Source of the DNA: JANLUX01 sp031366005 | Lineage (GTDB): Bacteria; Bacteroidota; Bacteroidia; AKYH767-A; OLB10 | Direction of reading: 5' to 3' | Length of the DNA stretch: 52,886 nucleotides | Assembly: GCA_031366005.1 (NCBI GenBank) | Contig: JANLZB010000074.1 | Coordinates: 1 to 52,886 of the forward strand | Shown: positions 43,755-52,816 of the stretch, in pieces | Layout of the letters: each line of letters starts with the position of its first letter | Position numbering within the stretch: position 1 is the stretch's first letter | Made by a program: the position numbers and the translations under genes | The notes under the pieces: model-generated | The model's database searches: none | What the model was told of the DNA's origin: nothing | What the model saw: only the letters and a program-made list of their open reading frames with translations

Positions 43755-44999
43755 TTATAAATTCCTTTTGCCGGGCACATAAGTGAGTGATGAATAATTT
43801 TTAGTGAACAATATTTCGTTAGCAACCTTCATAAAGTTTTTCATTGTGATGCTTTCAATTCTTTGTGATACTTCATTCAATGATAAAACTTTTTTAAAAT
43901 TTAAAAGACTGCGCGCCATGCCAAGCATAAGATTAACTTTATGTTCCTGCGCCATTGTTATCTGACCAATGAGTTGTCTTTTATATTGAGCCAGCTGCCT
44001 TTCACTCAGAGGTTGCATAATTATTTTTTGCAACTCTTTTTCTACCAGTGTTAGAACTTTTTTAAAATTCTTTTCATCAGTGGCAAAATAAATATGAAAC
44101 AAACCTGAATCGCTGTGGGCATGATATCCGGACTCAATAGAGTAAGTATAACCATACTTTTCGCGGATGTTTAAATTCAGTTTTGAGTTCATTCCCGGAC
44201 CACCTAGTATGTTGTTGAGTAATATTAATTCATAACGTAAGTTATTTGTAAGACTATAAGCCGGGCAACCCATGATATGATGAACCTGGTTGATGGATTT
44301 TATAATTGTTTTCTGCGTTGGTTTTAATGGCTTAAATTTTTTTCTCCTTATACTATTCTTTGGAAAAATATTTTTTGAAAAATATTTTTCCGCAACACGC
44401 ATCACTTTTTCTTTGCCGGCATTTCCACTCACTACAAATACCATTTGGCCAGCCAGGTAGTGTTGTCTTATATAATTAATGATATCATTTCGCCTGAAGT
44501 TTTGTACTGATTCAATAGTACCCAGAATTGGATGACCCATTGAATGTCCTCTGAATACAAAGGTTTCAAAATCATCATAAATCTGCTCATAAGGAGTGTC
44601 CTCATATGCATGAATCTCATCAATGATCACATCTTTTTCCTTTTGCAATTCTTTATCAGGAAAGCTGGCATTAAAAGCAATATCCGAGATGAGTTCAGCA
44701 GCCCGTTCGAGGTGTTGATTCATTACAGAAGCATGCAGGCAGGTTTCTTCTTTGGTGGTGTATGCATTCAGTTCGCCACCTACTGTTTCAAGATGATTAA
44801 GAATATGGAAAGCCTTCCGTTTGCGTGTTCCTTTAAATAATGTATGTTCAATAAAATGAGCAAGTCCTTCTTTTCCTCCGGGTTCATCACGCGTTCCGGC
44901 ACGAATCATCAAAGCGCAATGCGTTACTTCACCTGCAGGATTATGATCATATAAAACATGAAGGCCGTTTTTTAATTTTTCAACAAAAATTTGATGCAT
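43755..44999 (-). CDS. M16 family zinc metallopeptidase
   Basis: The product is 414 residues from the ATG at 44999; a TTG three codons upstream was not used. The inverted zinc motif HFIEH is at residues 48-52 and the third ligand Glu-128 is in DVIIDEIHAYED, the correct spacing for pitrilysin-type peptidases. The C-terminal, non-catalytic half contains YGYTYSIESGYHAHSDSGLF, with the conserved Tyr of the substrate cleft. No signal peptide is seen, so it is probably cytoplasmic, and it is likely to act on peptides. A TAnnTTTG box (TAAGTTTG, 45006-45013 on the minus strand) lies only 6 bases from the start codon, suggesting a leaderless mRNA. Confidence 0.93.
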   Translation of the reverse strand: MHQIFVEKLKNGLHVLYDHNPAGEVTHCALMIRAGTRDEPGGKEGLAHFIEHTLFKGTRKRKAFHILNHLETVGGELNAYTTKEETCLHASVMNQHLERAAELISDIAFNASFPDKELQKEKDVIIDEIHAYEDTPYEQIYDDFETFVFRGHSMGHPILGTIESVQNFRRNDIINYIRQHYLAGQMVFVVSGNAGKEKVMRVAEKYFSKNIFPKNSIRRKKFKPLKPTQKTIIKSINQVHHIMGCPAYSLTNNLRYELILLNNILGGPGMNSKLNLNIREKYGYTYSIESGYHAHSDSGLFHIYFATDEKNFKKVLTLVEKELQKIIMQPLSERQLAQYKRQLIGQITMAQEHKVNLMLGMARSLLNFKKVLSLNEVSQRIESITMKNFMKVANEILFTKNYSSLTYVPGKRNL

Positions 45000-45005
45000 A
45001 AGGGG

Positions 45006-45013
45006 CAAACTTA
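45006..45013 (-). promoter_or_regulatory. Likely -7 box of the M16 peptidase gene
   Basis: The minus strand reads TAAGTTTG, matching TAnnTTTG. The start codon begins 6 bases later, so the transcript would have almost no leader. Confidence 0.45.
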
Positions 45014-45096
45014 CCTAAACGCAGCGGATAAAATAATCTTAATAAAAGAATTCCGCGCAGTTTGATTGCAGGCTTATGTCTAATTTTTTGCCACTA

Positions 45097-45217
45097 ATTT
45101 CAAGAATTAACACAAACACTTCTTGTCATTTTTAGCTACTAATTTTTCAAGATTTAACATACCGCTTTTTGATATCCAAACCAATTAGTGACAATTGGTT
45201 TTATTCGTGGCAATATA
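45097..45217. repeat. Degenerate dispersed repeat in the M16/Nei intergenic region
   Basis: The stretch holds two imperfect direct copies of a 'GCCACTAATTTC ... GAATTAACAC' kind of sequence (from about 45097 and 45136). A partly inverted piece, AATTAGTGACAATTGG followed by ATTCGTGGCAA, ends near 45217. I recall such 'ATTAGTGGCAA' sequences as repetitive in Bacteroidota intergenic regions. Between 45014 and 45348 I see no gene that I would support. Confidence 0.4.
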
Positions 45218-45348
45218 CCTCGTAGCCCTGCAATGGGTTCATTCATTGGAAAACTTAACCTTATCCGGAATCGCTTTCTTCTTGATTTATACCTGGATTA
45301 CGGATGAGAAAACAACTTGCTGGCAGATTTTTTTAATAAAGTTAGATT

Positions 45349-46080
45349 GTGCCCGAAGGTCCTTCCATTGTAATACTAAAAGAAGCTGTAAAGTCTTTTA
45401 ATAAAAAAAAGATTCTTACAGTTAGTGGAAATAGCAAGATTGATCAGCAGCGGTTATTAAATAAAAAAGTAGAAGATTTTAAAAGCTGGGGCAAACATTT
45501 TCTCATCTGCTTTAAAGATTTTTCGGTGCGTGTGCATTTTCTGCTCTTTGGTACTTATCGCATAAATGAACAAAGAGAAATGAAACCGCGCTTAAGCCTT
45601 ACGTTTAAAAACGGAGAGCTGAATTTGTATTCCTGTGCTATAAAAATTATTGAAGACAATTTAAATGAAGTGTATGACTGGAGTGCAGATGTGATGAGCG
45701 AAAACTGGAATGCAGCTGCAGCACGAAAAAAATTAAAAGCAAATCCGGATATGCTTGTTTGCGATGCCTTGCTTGATCAAAATATTTTTGCCGGTGTGGG
45801 AAATATTATAAAAAATGAAGTGCTTTACAGGATACACGTTCATCCACTGAGCAGGGCAGGAGCATTGCCTCCAAAGAAACTTAAAGCCCTGATTGATGAA
45901 GCACGCAATTACAGCTTCGATTTTTATAAATGGAAAAAAGAATTTGTATTAAAAAAACACTGGCTTGCACACACCAAAAAATATTGTGTAAGATGTGATA
46001 TCCCTTTAGTTAAAAAACATCTTGGTAAAACCAATCGCAGAACTTTTTATTGCAGCAATTGTCAGTTGCTGTATGAGTGA
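45349..46080 (+). CDS. Fpg/Nei family DNA glycosylase (endonuclease VIII type)
   Basis: The product is 243 residues and starts with GTG at 45349 (MPEGPSIVIL). The catalytic Pro-Glu directly behind the start would form the Schiff base with damaged DNA, so this start must be right. The helix-two-turn-helix region includes LLDQNIFAGVGNIIKNEVLYR at about residues 140-160. A C-terminal zinc finger has Cys-213, 216, 235 and 238 (YCVRCD and FYCSNCQ). The enzyme removes oxidised bases. The sequence is nearer to Nei than to MutM, because the N-terminal PEGP is followed by non-MutM residues, but the substrate range is not certain. Confidence 0.9.
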   Translation: MPEGPSIVILKEAVKSFNKKKILTVSGNSKIDQQRLLNKKVEDFKSWGKHFLICFKDFSVRVHFLLFGTYRINEQREMKPRLSLTFKNGELNLYSCAIKIIEDNLNEVYDWSADVMSENWNAAAARKKLKANPDMLVCDALLDQNIFAGVGNIIKNEVLYRIHVHPLSRAGALPPKKLKALIDEARNYSFDFYKWKKEFVLKKHWLAHTKKYCVRCDIPLVKKHLGKTNRRTFYCSNCQLLYE

Positions 46081-46257
46081 TTAGGTTTGTAAAATCTTCG
46101 CTTTTTTTTCTTATCAATACTGCTTTCAGAAATGATTATAAATTACCCATTTTTTAGCCTCCTGTTAAAGATGCGAATACAATTTGTACTTTCACGCAGT
46201 CTCTTTCTTTTATAGGAATTAAATTCAACTCCATTATTAATAAAATAAATTAACCAA

Positions 46258-47778
46258 ATGAAAACAAAAATTTACCCTCTCAAAAATTTTACATTAACCA
46301 GAATGATCTGCTGTATGCTGGTAATGCTTTGGCTGAATCCTTTAAAGATAAACGCACAGCAGGATAAAAAAATTCTGGATGCACTAAAGTATAACGAGTT
46401 AAAGGAACAAGGTAAGCTCACCGGCAATGAACAGTTTGTACATTATGAATCTAATATTAAAAATCCTTTAAAAATAACTTCACCACTTAACCGTGTTCAA
46501 ACCGGTGGAAATTGCGACTGCTGGATTCAGCGCGATACGTCATGGCAGATTGTTCCATTTGATGGAGTGCTGGCTTTACCTCCTGATTACCGGAATGATG
46601 ATTACTCAAGTGATACGATAGTTCTTCCTTTTTCCTTCTGCTTTTATAATAGTCCGGTTAATAATGTTTTTATTAATAACAATGGAAATATTTCAATTGG
46701 TTCCGCATTCTCGACTTACACAGCAACACCTTTTCCAAATATACAATATGAAATGATTGCTCCCTTATGGTCGGATGTTGATACACGTAATCTTACAAGC
46801 GGTCTTGTATATTATAAATTGACACCTCAATACCTCATCATTCAATGGGACAGTGTGGGTTATTTTAATACGATGGCTGATAAATTAAATTCTTATCAAT
46901 TGATTATTTCAAATGGGTTAAGTGAAGTCATTCCTCATGGAAATAATATTTCATTTTGTTATCGTGATATGCAATGGACTACAGGAAGTGCATCAGGAGG
47001 AATCAATGGTTTTGGAGGCACACCGGCAACTGCGGGAGTAAATAAAGGTGATGGAACAAATTATCTGCAGCTTGGATTATTTGATCAGCCGGGCGCTGCT
47101 TATGACGGACCATTTGGTAGTAATGACGGCATAGATGCATTGGATAACCAATACTTTTATTTTAATGTTTGCGATTCAGCAATAAACATTGCACCCATTA
47201 TTCATGCTTCCGAAATTTGTGATACAGTCACAATTTATGTGGGTGATTCAATATTTCTTGATGCGGATTATCTCTCACCTGAAGCAGGTCAAATAACTAC
47301 CATCAGTTATATCACAAATGCACCATCGGGTGTATCGGTAGTAAGCAACACAACTGGTAATACAGCCAGTATTGTACTTCGTTTTCTGGGGCAGGTAACC
47401 AACCTTGGTTATAATGCAGTACAGTTTACAGGAACTGACAATGGGGTGCCGCCAAAATCTTCCGCTTCTGATCTGGTAGTTAATGTTATTAATGTTCCGA
47501 TAGGTATTCAGGAAATTGCGGTAGAACAATTTTCCATCTATCCCAATCCTGCCAATGAAAATATTCATGTACGGTTTAACACTCCTGATATGAAAAATAT
47601 TTCTGTAACGCTTACCGATCAGTTAGGCAAAACCGTTTATCACGAGGCAGTTGATGAAAGCAATAGCAGGAACGAACTTGTTATTTCATCTGCCAGACTT
47701 TCAAAAGGAATTTACTTTTTAACGGTGAAGGATGATAAACAATCAACAGTAAAAAGAATTGAAGTGATTCATCCGTAA
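46258..47778 (+). CDS. Nidogen-like domain protein with T9SS type A sorting domain
   Basis: The product is 506 residues with a signal region ending near residue 35 (KINAQQ). A nidogen-like (NIDO) domain is visible at about residues 100-250, with FSFCFYNSPVNNVFINNNGN, then IAPLWSDVDTRN and LIIQWDSVGYF. A beta-rich region with Asp-rich loops follows. The sorting domain takes about the last 75 residues (FSIYPNPANENIHVRF, then LSKGIYFLTVKD, and VKRIEVIHP). NIDO domains are best known from extracellular matrix and adhesive proteins, so surface attachment is plausible. A strong terminator follows the stop codon. Confidence 0.88.
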   Translation: MKTKIYPLKNFTLTRMICCMLVMLWLNPLKINAQQDKKILDALKYNELKEQGKLTGNEQFVHYESNIKNPLKITSPLNRVQTGGNCDCWIQRDTSWQIVPFDGVLALPPDYRNDDYSSDTIVLPFSFCFYNSPVNNVFINNNGNISIGSAFSTYTATPFPNIQYEMIAPLWSDVDTRNLTSGLVYYKLTPQYLIIQWDSVGYFNTMADKLNSYQLIISNGLSEVIPHGNNISFCYRDMQWTTGSASGGINGFGGTPATAGVNKGDGTNYLQLGLFDQPGAAYDGPFGSNDGIDALDNQYFYFNVCDSAINIAPIIHASEICDTVTIYVGDSIFLDADYLSPEAGQITTISYITNAPSGVSVVSNTTGNTASIVLRFLGQVTNLGYNAVQFTGTDNGVPPKSSASDLVVNVINVPIGIQEIAVEQFSIYPNPANENIHVRFNTPDMKNISVTLTDQLGKTVYHEAVDESNSRNELVISSARLSKGIYFLTVKDDKQSTVKRIEVIHP

Positions 47779-47809
47779 GCAATTTAAAAACATTTCTTAA
47801 ATAGAAATA

Positions 47810-47847
47810 AAAAAACCGTGATGGATTTTTCATGACGGTTTTTTTTG
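47810..47847 (+). terminator. Intrinsic terminator after the nidogen-like gene
   Basis: A 14-bp stem with one mismatch (AAAAAACCGTGATG with the opposing CATGACGGTTTTTT) and a 6-base loop runs into a T tract. It may also terminate transcripts from the opposite strand because the stem ends in A/T runs. Confidence 0.85.
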
Positions 47848-47911
47848 TTTTGTTACAATTTAATATTCACTGTATCTTAAACGCTACTTTTGCAAAGTAA
47901 TTTTTGAATTT

Positions 47912-48646
47912 GTGATTGACAGCCTTGTTATCATCCCCACATACAACGAGAAAGAAAACATTGAGAAGATAATTCGCGCTGTTTTTTCTCTTCCGCAATC
48001 TTTTAATATTCTTATTGTGGATGATAATTCCGTTGACGGAACCGCCTCCATCGTAAAGTCATTAATGAATGAATTTCATGATCGTCTTTATATAGAGGAA
48101 CGTGCAGGTAAACTCGGATTAGGTACAGCGTATATTCACGGTTTTCAGTGGGCACTTCAACGGGATTATCAATATATTTTTGAAATGGATGCTGACTTTT
48201 CTCATAGTCCGAAAGATTTAATGAGCTTATACAAAGCCTGTCATGATGAAGGTGCTGATGTAAGTATTGGTTCGCGTTACATCACTGGTGTAAACGTGGT
48301 TAACTGGCCTATAGGCAGAATCATCATGAGTTATTTCGCTTCCATTTATGTGCGCATGATTACCGGCATGCCCATCCAGGATACAACTGCTGGTTTTAAA
48401 TGTTATACACGCAAAGTGCTTGAAACAATTGATCTCAATAAAATAACTTTTACGGGTTATGCTTTTCAGATTGAAATGAAATTTGCTGCATGGAAACTGG
48501 GTTTCAAAGTGGTGGAAGTTCCTATCATTTTTACTGACCGTGCCGAGGGAAAATCAAAAATGAGTGGAAGTATTTTTAAAGAAGCAATTTTTGGTGTGAT
48601 AGGAATGAAAATAAAAAGCTGGTCATCAAATTACAGAAAGGAATAG
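47912..48646 (+). CDS. Polyprenol phosphate mannosyl/glucosyltransferase (Dpm1-type GT2)
   Basis: The product is 244 residues and starts with GTG at 47912. The GT-A fold is clear: IIPTYNEKENIEKII at the start, ILIVDDNSVDGT at about residues 33-44, and the metal-binding DAD motif at residues 93-95 in FEMDADFSHSP. The family transfers a sugar (usually mannose or glucose) from a nucleotide sugar to a polyprenol phosphate for use on the outer side of the membrane. The C-terminus is not a long transmembrane domain, so the protein is probably peripheral. A TAnnTTTG box (TACTTTTG, 47885-47892) is 20 bases before the start. Confidence 0.9.
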   Translation: MIDSLVIIPTYNEKENIEKIIRAVFSLPQSFNILIVDDNSVDGTASIVKSLMNEFHDRLYIEERAGKLGLGTAYIHGFQWALQRDYQYIFEMDADFSHSPKDLMSLYKACHDEGADVSIGSRYITGVNVVNWPIGRIIMSYFASIYVRMITGMPIQDTTAGFKCYTRKVLETIDLNKITFTGYAFQIEMKFAAWKLGFKVVEVPIIFTDRAEGKSKMSGSIFKEAIFGVIGMKIKSWSSNYRKE

Positions 48647-48663
48647 TTGTAACACATTACCAT

Positions 48664-48768
48664 TCAAAAATAAAAAAGAGCCATGTTTTTTCTACATGAC
48701 TCACAAACTGCGACATAGCCAACTACGATAACAATCACACAAATAAAAATTATTTTCAGTGCCTTCAT
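48664..48768 (-). CDS. Possible very small membrane peptide
   Basis: A 34-residue open frame follows the SRPBCC gene after 13 bases on the same strand. It starts MKALKIIFICVIVIVVGY, one hydrophobic helix, and contains two Cys in CESC. It is short and could be chance, and its end runs through a hairpin that looks like a terminator (48671-48702). It is listed because the hydrophobic profile and position fit a small membrane protein. Confidence 0.25.
   Translation of the reverse strand: MKALKIIFICVIVIVVGYVAVCESCRKNMALFYF
48671..48702 (-). terminator. Terminator downstream of the SRPBCC gene
   Basis: On the minus strand GAGTCATG, a 9-base loop and CATGGCTC form a stem (with one G-T pair) followed by TTTTTTA. 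The wobble pair would be a mismatch on the plus strand, which supports the minus-strand direction. Confidence 0.6.
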
Positions 48769-48781
48769 AAGAATACTTTAA

Positions 48782-49357
48782 TTATTGATGAGGAATTGTG
48801 TCAGTGGTTGCCGGCATTGGTTCAGGTTGCTTAGGCATGCTTTCTGAAATTTGCTTAATACCCTTCAAGCCCTCATTAAACTGATCTTTCATCATGCTTT
48901 TCATAATCATACTCATGTATTTCATGAAAGGGTTTTTACTTTCCATGTTCATGTACCAGTTTACTTTTACTCCGTTACCTTCCTTATTAAAATCAAAACC
49001 TCCAACGGATTGCCCCTGTCCTTTGAAATCAAGTGCAGTCACAATTTTTTCATTCGGCACACTTTCAGTAATCGTTAAAGAACCCTCACCAGTTTTCTTA
49101 CCCACCCAGCTAAAGCTTGCACCGTTGCCTGAAGGAATATCATTATAAGTTATCTGTGCTTCAGGTTCCATTTTTCTCCAAGGAGACCAAGCTTCCCAGT
49201 TATGCAAATTGTTAACCTGATCAAACACAATTTCTGTTGGGGCATTAATGATCATACTGCGCTCTACACGCATTTTAGATGGTAGGAATAACGATACCAC
49301 CAGTAACACTGCGATAATTACTACTAAAACAATTAGAATTCGTTTTAAGATTTTCAT
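48782..49357 (-). CDS. SRPBCC family (polyketide cyclase-like) protein
   Basis: The product is 191 residues. An N-terminal hydrophobic anchor (LKRILIVLVVIIAVLLVVSLFL) is followed by an SRPBCC helix-grip domain (INAPTEIVFDQVNNLHNWEAWSPWRKMEP, GASFSWVGKKTGEGSLTITE). The domain forms a deep hydrophobic pocket and is often used for lipids or isoprenoid-like ligands. The C-terminus is Pro/Thr-rich. Residues for catalysis are not recognised, so the ligand is unknown. Its reading direction is opposite to its neighbours on both sides. Confidence 0.85.
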   Translation of the reverse strand: MKILKRILIVLVVIIAVLLVVSLFLPSKMRVERSMIINAPTEIVFDQVNNLHNWEAWSPWRKMEPEAQITYNDIPSGNGASFSWVGKKTGEGSLTITESVPNEKIVTALDFKGQGQSVGGFDFNKEGNGVKVNWYMNMESKNPFMKYMSMIMKSMMKDQFNEGLKGIKQISESMPKQPEPMPATTDTIPHQ

Positions 49358-49490
49358 GAGATATTGATGTTTAAGGGTTGAGATGCGAAACTAATAAATA
49401 ATAACTGAGATTATGATTGTATGAATTAAAAGATGAAATTGAACCCATCTGTTCAATCAGTGGCTAAATTCGTTGCCATAAAATAAACGT

Positions 49491-50480
49491 ATGCAAACAG
49501 TTGCTGTGATTGGTGGAGGAAGCTGGGCAACCGCACTCATTAAAATTTTATCGAACAATGCAGTGAATATTCATTGGTGGCTTCGCAATGGTGATGCTGT
49601 TGAATTCATTAATAAATATCATCACAACCCTAATTATTTAAGTGATGTGGAATTGGATTTGAATAAAATAAAGCCCACTTCTGTAATTGCTAATGCTGTT
49701 AAAGAATCATCAATTATTATACTGGCTGTGCCGGCTGCATTTTTAATGTCTTCGTTACAAGGAATTACTGGAAATGCATTTGAACAAAAAAATATTTTTT
49801 CTGCAATCAAAGGGATTGTGCCTGAGCATAATTTAATCGTTGGAGAATTTATAAACCGAACATATCAACTGCCGATTGAAAATATTGGTGTGATCACAGG
49901 TCCTTGCCATGCAGAAGAAGTGGCGATGGAAAAACTTTCATACTTAACTATTGCCTCTCAAAATACAGCAAATGCTTCCTCACTTGCATCCATGCTTAAC
50001 TGCCGTTATATTAAAACATCTGTGTCAGATGATATTTACGGAACAGAATATTCTGCCGTTTTAAAAAATATTGTTTCCATTGCAAGTGGCATTTATCACG
50101 GTTTAGGGTATGGAGATAATTTTCAGGCAGTGTTGATTTCAAATGCGATACAGGAGATAAAAAGATTTGTTGATGCTGTTCATCCAATTAAGCGTGACAT
50201 TAATGATTCTGCTTATCTCGGAGATTTATTGGTTACAGCTTATTCTCAATTCAGCCGTAACAGGACTTTCGGAAGTATGATTGGTAAAGGATACTCTGTT
50301 AAATCAGCACAGCTTGAAATGAATATGATTGCAGAAGGATATTATGCTTCCAAATGTATTCAGCAAATTAACAATCAATATAAAGTAAACATGCCCATTT
50401 GTTCTGCAGTTTATAATATACTTTATGAAAAAATCTCACCTCGCTTAGAGATGAAATTGTTGGCGGATAAATTAAGTTGA
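49491..50480 (+). CDS. gpsA: Glycerol-3-phosphate dehydrogenase [NAD(P)+]
   Basis: The 329-residue enzyme reduces dihydroxyacetone phosphate to sn-glycerol 3-phosphate for phospholipid synthesis. The dinucleotide fold starts at VIGGGSWATALIKIL (residues 6-20). The catalytic segment has GPCHAEEVAMEK, with Lys near residue 149. A second conserved stretch is LKNIVSIASGIYHGLGYGDNFQA, with Lys near residue 196. The C-terminal domain ends normally. The gene is convergent with the receptor at 50483, with 2 bases between the stops. Confidence 0.93.
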   Translation: MQTVAVIGGGSWATALIKILSNNAVNIHWWLRNGDAVEFINKYHHNPNYLSDVELDLNKIKPTSVIANAVKESSIIILAVPAAFLMSSLQGITGNAFEQKNIFSAIKGIVPEHNLIVGEFINRTYQLPIENIGVITGPCHAEEVAMEKLSYLTIASQNTANASSLASMLNCRYIKTSVSDDIYGTEYSAVLKNIVSIASGIYHGLGYGDNFQAVLISNAIQEIKRFVDAVHPIKRDINDSAYLGDLLVTAYSQFSRNRTFGSMIGKGYSVKSAQLEMNMIAEGYYASKCIQQINNQYKVNMPICSAVYNILYEKISPRLEMKLLADKLS

Positions 50481-50482
50481 TT

Positions 50483-52387
50483 TTATTTTTGATTATACTT
50501 CAATAAAATTCCTGTTTCATAGTGTCTGCCTGGCATGGCATAAAAAGCAATCATCTGATAATTTTCATCCCACACATTTTCAACTGTAAAATTCCATTGT
50601 AATAAAATATGTTTTAATGAAAATGTTTTTAGCAAACCCAGTTCTGCTACTGTATATGGAGTAAGAAATTGATTATTATCAGAAGTGACATAACGATAGC
50701 TTGTGTACGAATGATTATAATGCAATTCATAACCATGAAATATTATTGATGAAATAATTTTGGATTGAATACGTGGAGTGTAAATTAATTGTTTGTCAAG
50801 CGAAGCCATTGCATCGTTACGCACTTTCTCATTGGTAGATAAAACATATTCATAGTTTGCTTTACAGCGAAATGTAATTTTATTAAAAGTATACGCAAGT
50901 TGTCCAGATACTTCTAATCCACGTGACCAAACTCTGTTGACATTATCCGGTGACCATATTTGATTTTCACCGGGCAACCATATAATCCAGTTATTTATTT
51001 TGTTGTTAAATACACCGGTTTTCAACTCTATATCAATATTGTTTCTATTCAATAAAAAATTTAGCGAAGCATCCGATACAAAACCTTTTTCCGACTTCAG
51101 ATTTTGATTACCTCCGGGTTGCCAGTATAAATCATTTAAAGTTGGCAAGCGATAAACAAAAGCTGCGTTTGCCTTAACAGAAAAATAATTTTTAAATAAA
51201 TAATTAATTCCTGCAGAAGGTAAAAACGGAAGCTCATTTCCTTGTGCTAATTCCTTGCTTATGCCTAAGAGAATAGAAATACGTTTCCTCAATTTAAAAA
51301 GATAAGATCCTGATGGAGTCAACTGATCGCGGTATTTATAAAACTCATAACCGTCAGCACGCGCTTTGGTTTCATTTCCATTTATGCTGAATGTCAATTC
51401 ATGATTTTTAAAGAGGTGAAAAAAAATACTGGCTTCAACAAGTGCAGTCATCGAATTACTTTTTGCTGTAAGCTTTGTTATCGAATCATTATAATTCAAT
51501 TGTTCTGTTAGATAACCTGCATGTAAATTAAATGTGAAAAGTTTTTTGTTCAATTGCCAGTTTGCAGAGATGTGTGCATTGCGATCCTCCTGTTCAGCGG
51601 TGCTGATTGTTGCATTCATCAACGGAGGAATTTCTTTGAAGCTTTGAATATAAAAAGCATGAATGCCAAATTGATGATTACCCGTTTGAAATGTATTATC
51701 CTGCGAAAAACCATTTGTATAATATGCAGCATGTTTCTGATGCACAATTATTTTATCAAAATCAAATTCTCTACGAAAGGGAAAATTATTTTTTGATTGC
51801 TCATGATAATAACGTGTTTGGTTTGTAAATTTTTTTCCACCGTAACCAAGTGCAACTCCCTCACGAAAGTGATTAAAACTTCCGGCAGTGCTCAACAACT
51901 CAACACTTAATCCATTGTTGTAAATATTACTTTGTTTTAAATGAATGGCTCCTCCCAGCGAACCACTTCCGCCCAAAGGTCCATTGCCTCCATACTGCAA
52001 CTTAATATTATCAGTAAGAAAAGCAGGAATGAGTGATAAATCTGCAACACCGTGCATAGGACTTTGAATGTTAAAACCATTCCAGTAAACTGCTGTGTGT
52101 GCTGCTGCACTTCCGCGCAATGATACAGTTGCCAATGCACCTGCTCCATACGATTTAACAAACAAACCCGATTCGCGATTGAGTAAATCAGCAATGGAAG
52201 AAGAGGTTAATCGTGAATAAGAAGAAGTGTCGAGCAACTCCGTATGCGATGTTGTTTGCTGCAAATCTGATTTTGTGCTACTGATAGTTACAGGTAGAAG
52301 ATAGAGTGTAGTATCTGTAATTTGTGCATATGAGTTGCATACAATACTTGCAAGAAGAAATACAAAAAGAAAAAATCTGCGAATCAT
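50483..52387 (-). CDS. BtuB-like TonB-dependent receptor
   Basis: The product is 634 residues from the ATG at 52387. The earlier TTG overlaps the -7 promoter box and was rejected. It has a signal peptide (FFLFVFLLASIVCNSYAQ), no carboxypeptidase-like domain, a plug with LLNRESGLFVKSYGAGALATVSLRG and WNGFNIQSPMHGVADLSLIP, and a 22-strand-sized barrel. I recall this plug signature from Bacteroidota receptors grouped with BtuB (cobalamin). No riboswitch is visible upstream. Corrinoid specificity is therefore an inference from family resemblance, supported by the riboswitch-controlled BtuG-like lipoprotein elsewhere in the window. Confidence 0.8.
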   Translation of the reverse strand: MIRRFFLFVFLLASIVCNSYAQITDTTLYLLPVTISSTKSDLQQTTSHTELLDTSSYSRLTSSSIADLLNRESGLFVKSYGAGALATVSLRGSAAAHTAVYWNGFNIQSPMHGVADLSLIPAFLTDNIKLQYGGNGPLGGSGSLGGAIHLKQSNIYNNGLSVELLSTAGSFNHFREGVALGYGGKKFTNQTRYYHEQSKNNFPFRREFDFDKIIVHQKHAAYYTNGFSQDNTFQTGNHQFGIHAFYIQSFKEIPPLMNATISTAEQEDRNAHISANWQLNKKLFTFNLHAGYLTEQLNYNDSITKLTAKSNSMTALVEASIFFHLFKNHELTFSINGNETKARADGYEFYKYRDQLTPSGSYLFKLRKRISILLGISKELAQGNELPFLPSAGINYLFKNYFSVKANAAFVYRLPTLNDLYWQPGGNQNLKSEKGFVSDASLNFLLNRNNIDIELKTGVFNNKINNWIIWLPGENQIWSPDNVNRVWSRGLEVSGQLAYTFNKITFRCKANYEYVLSTNEKVRNDAMASLDKQLIYTPRIQSKIISSIIFHGYELHYNHSYTSYRYVTSDNNQFLTPYTVAELGLLKTFSLKHILLQWNFTVENVWDENYQMIAFYAMPGRHYETGILLKYNQK

Positions 52388-52396
52388 AAGAATGGT

Positions 52397-52404
52397 CAAA
52401 AATA
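52397..52404 (-). promoter_or_regulatory. Likely -7 box of the BtuB-like receptor
   Basis: The minus strand reads TATTTTTG, matching TAnnTTTG, and the start codon follows 9 bases later. This leaves at most a few bases of leader and no room for a riboswitch. A -33 TTG is not clear. Confidence 0.45.
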
Positions 52405-52487
52405 AGACAGCTTGTTAACTTAATAATTTAATAGGAAAACTAACTTTCATTCACTTGTTTCAGATTCAGTATTTTCTTTTTAAAATA

Positions 52488-52790
52488 TTAAAGTTTTTTG
52501 AAGGTAGTATTCAATCTGCGGTTGTTTAGATTGGTACTAAAAAGAAAGAGCGATGATTTATCAATGTAGGTTTTTGATTTCATCCTCTTAATGTGCTTTT
52601 CAACTAAATACGCCTGCCTGCTTTCAAGAGTATCTATGATGAGATACAATTGCCATGGCTTACCTCTCATGGAATACGAATTCTCATAAATTCCATTATT
52701 ATGTTCCAAAAGTCTTTTTTCGGTATTGTCAGTAGTACCAATATAAAATCGGTTGAGTTTGATTGAATAAATAATATAGACGTAATACAT
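52488..52790 (-). CDS. GIY-YIG nuclease family protein (solitary), second copy
   Basis: A 100-residue single-domain GIY-YIG protein. The motifs are YVYIIYS near residue 4, RFYIGTTDN at about residues 14-22, the catalytic Arg in TEKRLLEH, and Glu in VEKHIKRMKSK. The natural family domain ends near KTYIDK, and the last 25 or so residues come from one copy of a direct repeat and the sequence beyond it. The gene starts 8 bases after a terminator hairpin and a tRNA-like 3' end. It is different from the copy at 16357. Its role is unknown; the repeats suggest that it travels with the neighbouring RNA-like sequence. Confidence 0.87.
   Translation of the reverse strand: MYYVYIIYSIKLNRFYIGTTDNTEKRLLEHNNGIYENSYSMRGKPWQLYLIIDTLESRQAYLVEKHIKRMKSKTYIDKSSLFLFSTNLNNRRLNTTFKKL
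52538..52559. repeat. Direct repeat, copy 1 (inside the GIY-YIG 3' end)
   Basis: A 22-base sequence beginning TAAAAAGAAAGAGCGATG. It is identical to 52795-52816, 257 bases away. It encodes residues of the atypical C-terminus of the nuclease. Confidence 0.92.
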
Positions 52791-52794
52791 TTCA

Positions 52795-52816
52795 TAAAAA
52801 GAAAGAGCGATGATTT
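52795..52816. repeat. Direct repeat, copy 2 (upstream of the GIY-YIG start)
   Basis: Identical to 52538-52559. This copy forms the 3' half of the terminator that follows the tRNA-like sequence, so the copy inside the gene looks derived. Confidence 0.92.

Noticed and set aside
45195..45401. Open frame of 68 codons before the Nei-type gene
   Set aside because: It overlaps the start of the Nei-type gene, its sequence is low in domain-like features, and its source is degenerate intergenic repeat.
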